Source of the DNA: an uncultured Lysobacteraceae bacterium
Lineage (GTDB): Bacteria; Pseudomonadota; Gammaproteobacteria; Xanthomonadales; Xanthomonadaceae
Assembly (NCBI GenBank): GCA_946480825.1
Contig: CAMLLG010000093.1
Span: 1-12,091, forward strand
Reading direction: 5' to 3'
DNA length: 12,091 nucleotides
The notes under the pieces are model-generated. The model saw only the letters and a list, made by a program, of their open reading frames with translations, was not told the DNA's origin and did no database searches. Below, piece by piece: positions 11,809-12,091 of this stretch (position 1 is the first letter of the stretch; each line of letters opens with the position of its first letter). The position numbers and the translations under genes are program-made.

Positions 11809-11903
11809 GTCATCCCGAACCCGGCCTCATCGGGTGAGGGATCTGCTGTTCACAACGCCGGAAAGCGTAACAGCAGGTCCCTCGCCTTCGGCTCGGGATG
11901 ACA
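11808..11903. repeat. 96-bp palindromic repeat (paired TGTCATCCCGA units)
   Basis: The left arm (11808-11850) and right arm (11869-11903, inverted) both run TGTCATCCCGA...GAGGGA(T/C)CTGCTGTT toward an 18-nt centre. Each arm has its own inner hairpin: CCCGG-CCTCAT-CGGG on the left and GCCTTCGGC on the right. Solo relatives lie at 9694 and 11020, so this is a dispersed family in which this copy is the complete inverted pair. It lies between the LysR-type gene end and tRNA-Ser, both on the minus strand, and with the adjacent T7 may work as a terminator. Confidence 0.75.
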
Positions 11904-11930
11904 ACGTGAAGCGCAGCTCTCAGCCAACCC

Positions 11931-12091
11931 TCACACCGTCTCCACGATTTTAACCGGCTTCTCCGGCGCCATTCCGCCCGGGCAGTGCAGGCAGTTGAGG
12001 CGGGAAGCTTCGAGCAGCGGGGGCATGTTCTCGGCGAGGTGGTCGATGAACATGCGCACCGCGGGCAGCAGGCCGCGGCGGGAGGCGAAGA
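11931..12091 (-). CDS. Probable LysR-family regulator, C-terminal fragment
   Basis: The last 52 residues of a protein entering from the right edge, ending at the TGA in 11933-11931. The segment RRGLLPAVRMFIDHLAENM resembles the end of the LysR substrate-binding domain, where a 'lPaVRaFIDfL' helix is usual; the following tail with two Cys (LNCLHCPGG) and EKPVKIVETV is not diagnostic. The helix-turn-helix lies outside the window, so the family call rests on a short stretch. It is transcribed toward the 96-bp palindrome and tRNA-Ser; read-through from it could help express the tRNA. Confidence 0.65.
   Translation of the reverse strand, partial: FASRRGLLPAVRMFIDHLAENMPPLLEASRLNCLHCPGGMAPEKPVKIVETV

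Overview
The window is GC-rich (AT-rich only in short intergenic spots) and reads as a chromosomal piece of a gammaproteobacterium, most likely of the Xanthomonadales/Lysobacteraceae (Lysobacter, Luteimonas, Xanthomonas type). That placement is inferred from the RNase E sequence, a GacA/UvrY-type regulator, GTAG-headed extragenic palindromes and the base composition; no search was run.

Layout, left to right. (1) 1-2363, plus: the 3' part of rne (RNase E), entering the window already inside the catalytic DNase I-like domain and ending in a long disordered tail with Arg-rich, Gln-rich and pentapeptide-repeat tracts. (2) 2385-3032, minus: a NarL/FixJ-type response regulator convergent with rne; a strong hairpin covers both gene ends. 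(3) 3232-4122, plus: a lipoprotein M28 zinc peptidase. (4) 4138-4179: a perfect 20-bp inverted repeat at the next convergent junction. (5) 10922-4190, minus: four genes in one direction, iadA (isoaspartyl dipeptidase), cphB (cyanophycinase), cphA (cyanophycin synthetase) and a CphA-like protein that keeps the Mur-ligase half but has no ATP-grasp domain. (6) 10923-11705: about 780 bp without a convincing gene, packed with palindromes, a REPIN-like inverted pair and a broken, interrupted copy of a tRNA-Ser 3' end. (7) 11706-11795, minus: tRNA-Ser(UGA). (8) 11808-11903: a 96-bp palindromic repeat. (9) 11931-12091, minus: the last 52 residues of a probable LysR-family regulator.

The central block is a complete cycle for the nitrogen store cyanophycin (multi-L-arginyl-poly-L-aspartate). 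CphA makes the polymer from Asp and Arg, CphB cuts it to beta-Asp-Arg dipeptides, and IadA splits the isopeptide bond to return the free amino acids. The fourth protein has an intact P-loop and Mur-ligase signatures and sits 5 nt behind cphA, so a role in making or modifying the polymer or its dipeptides is plausible. Its reaction cannot be read from sequence, and it is the best candidate here for something undescribed.
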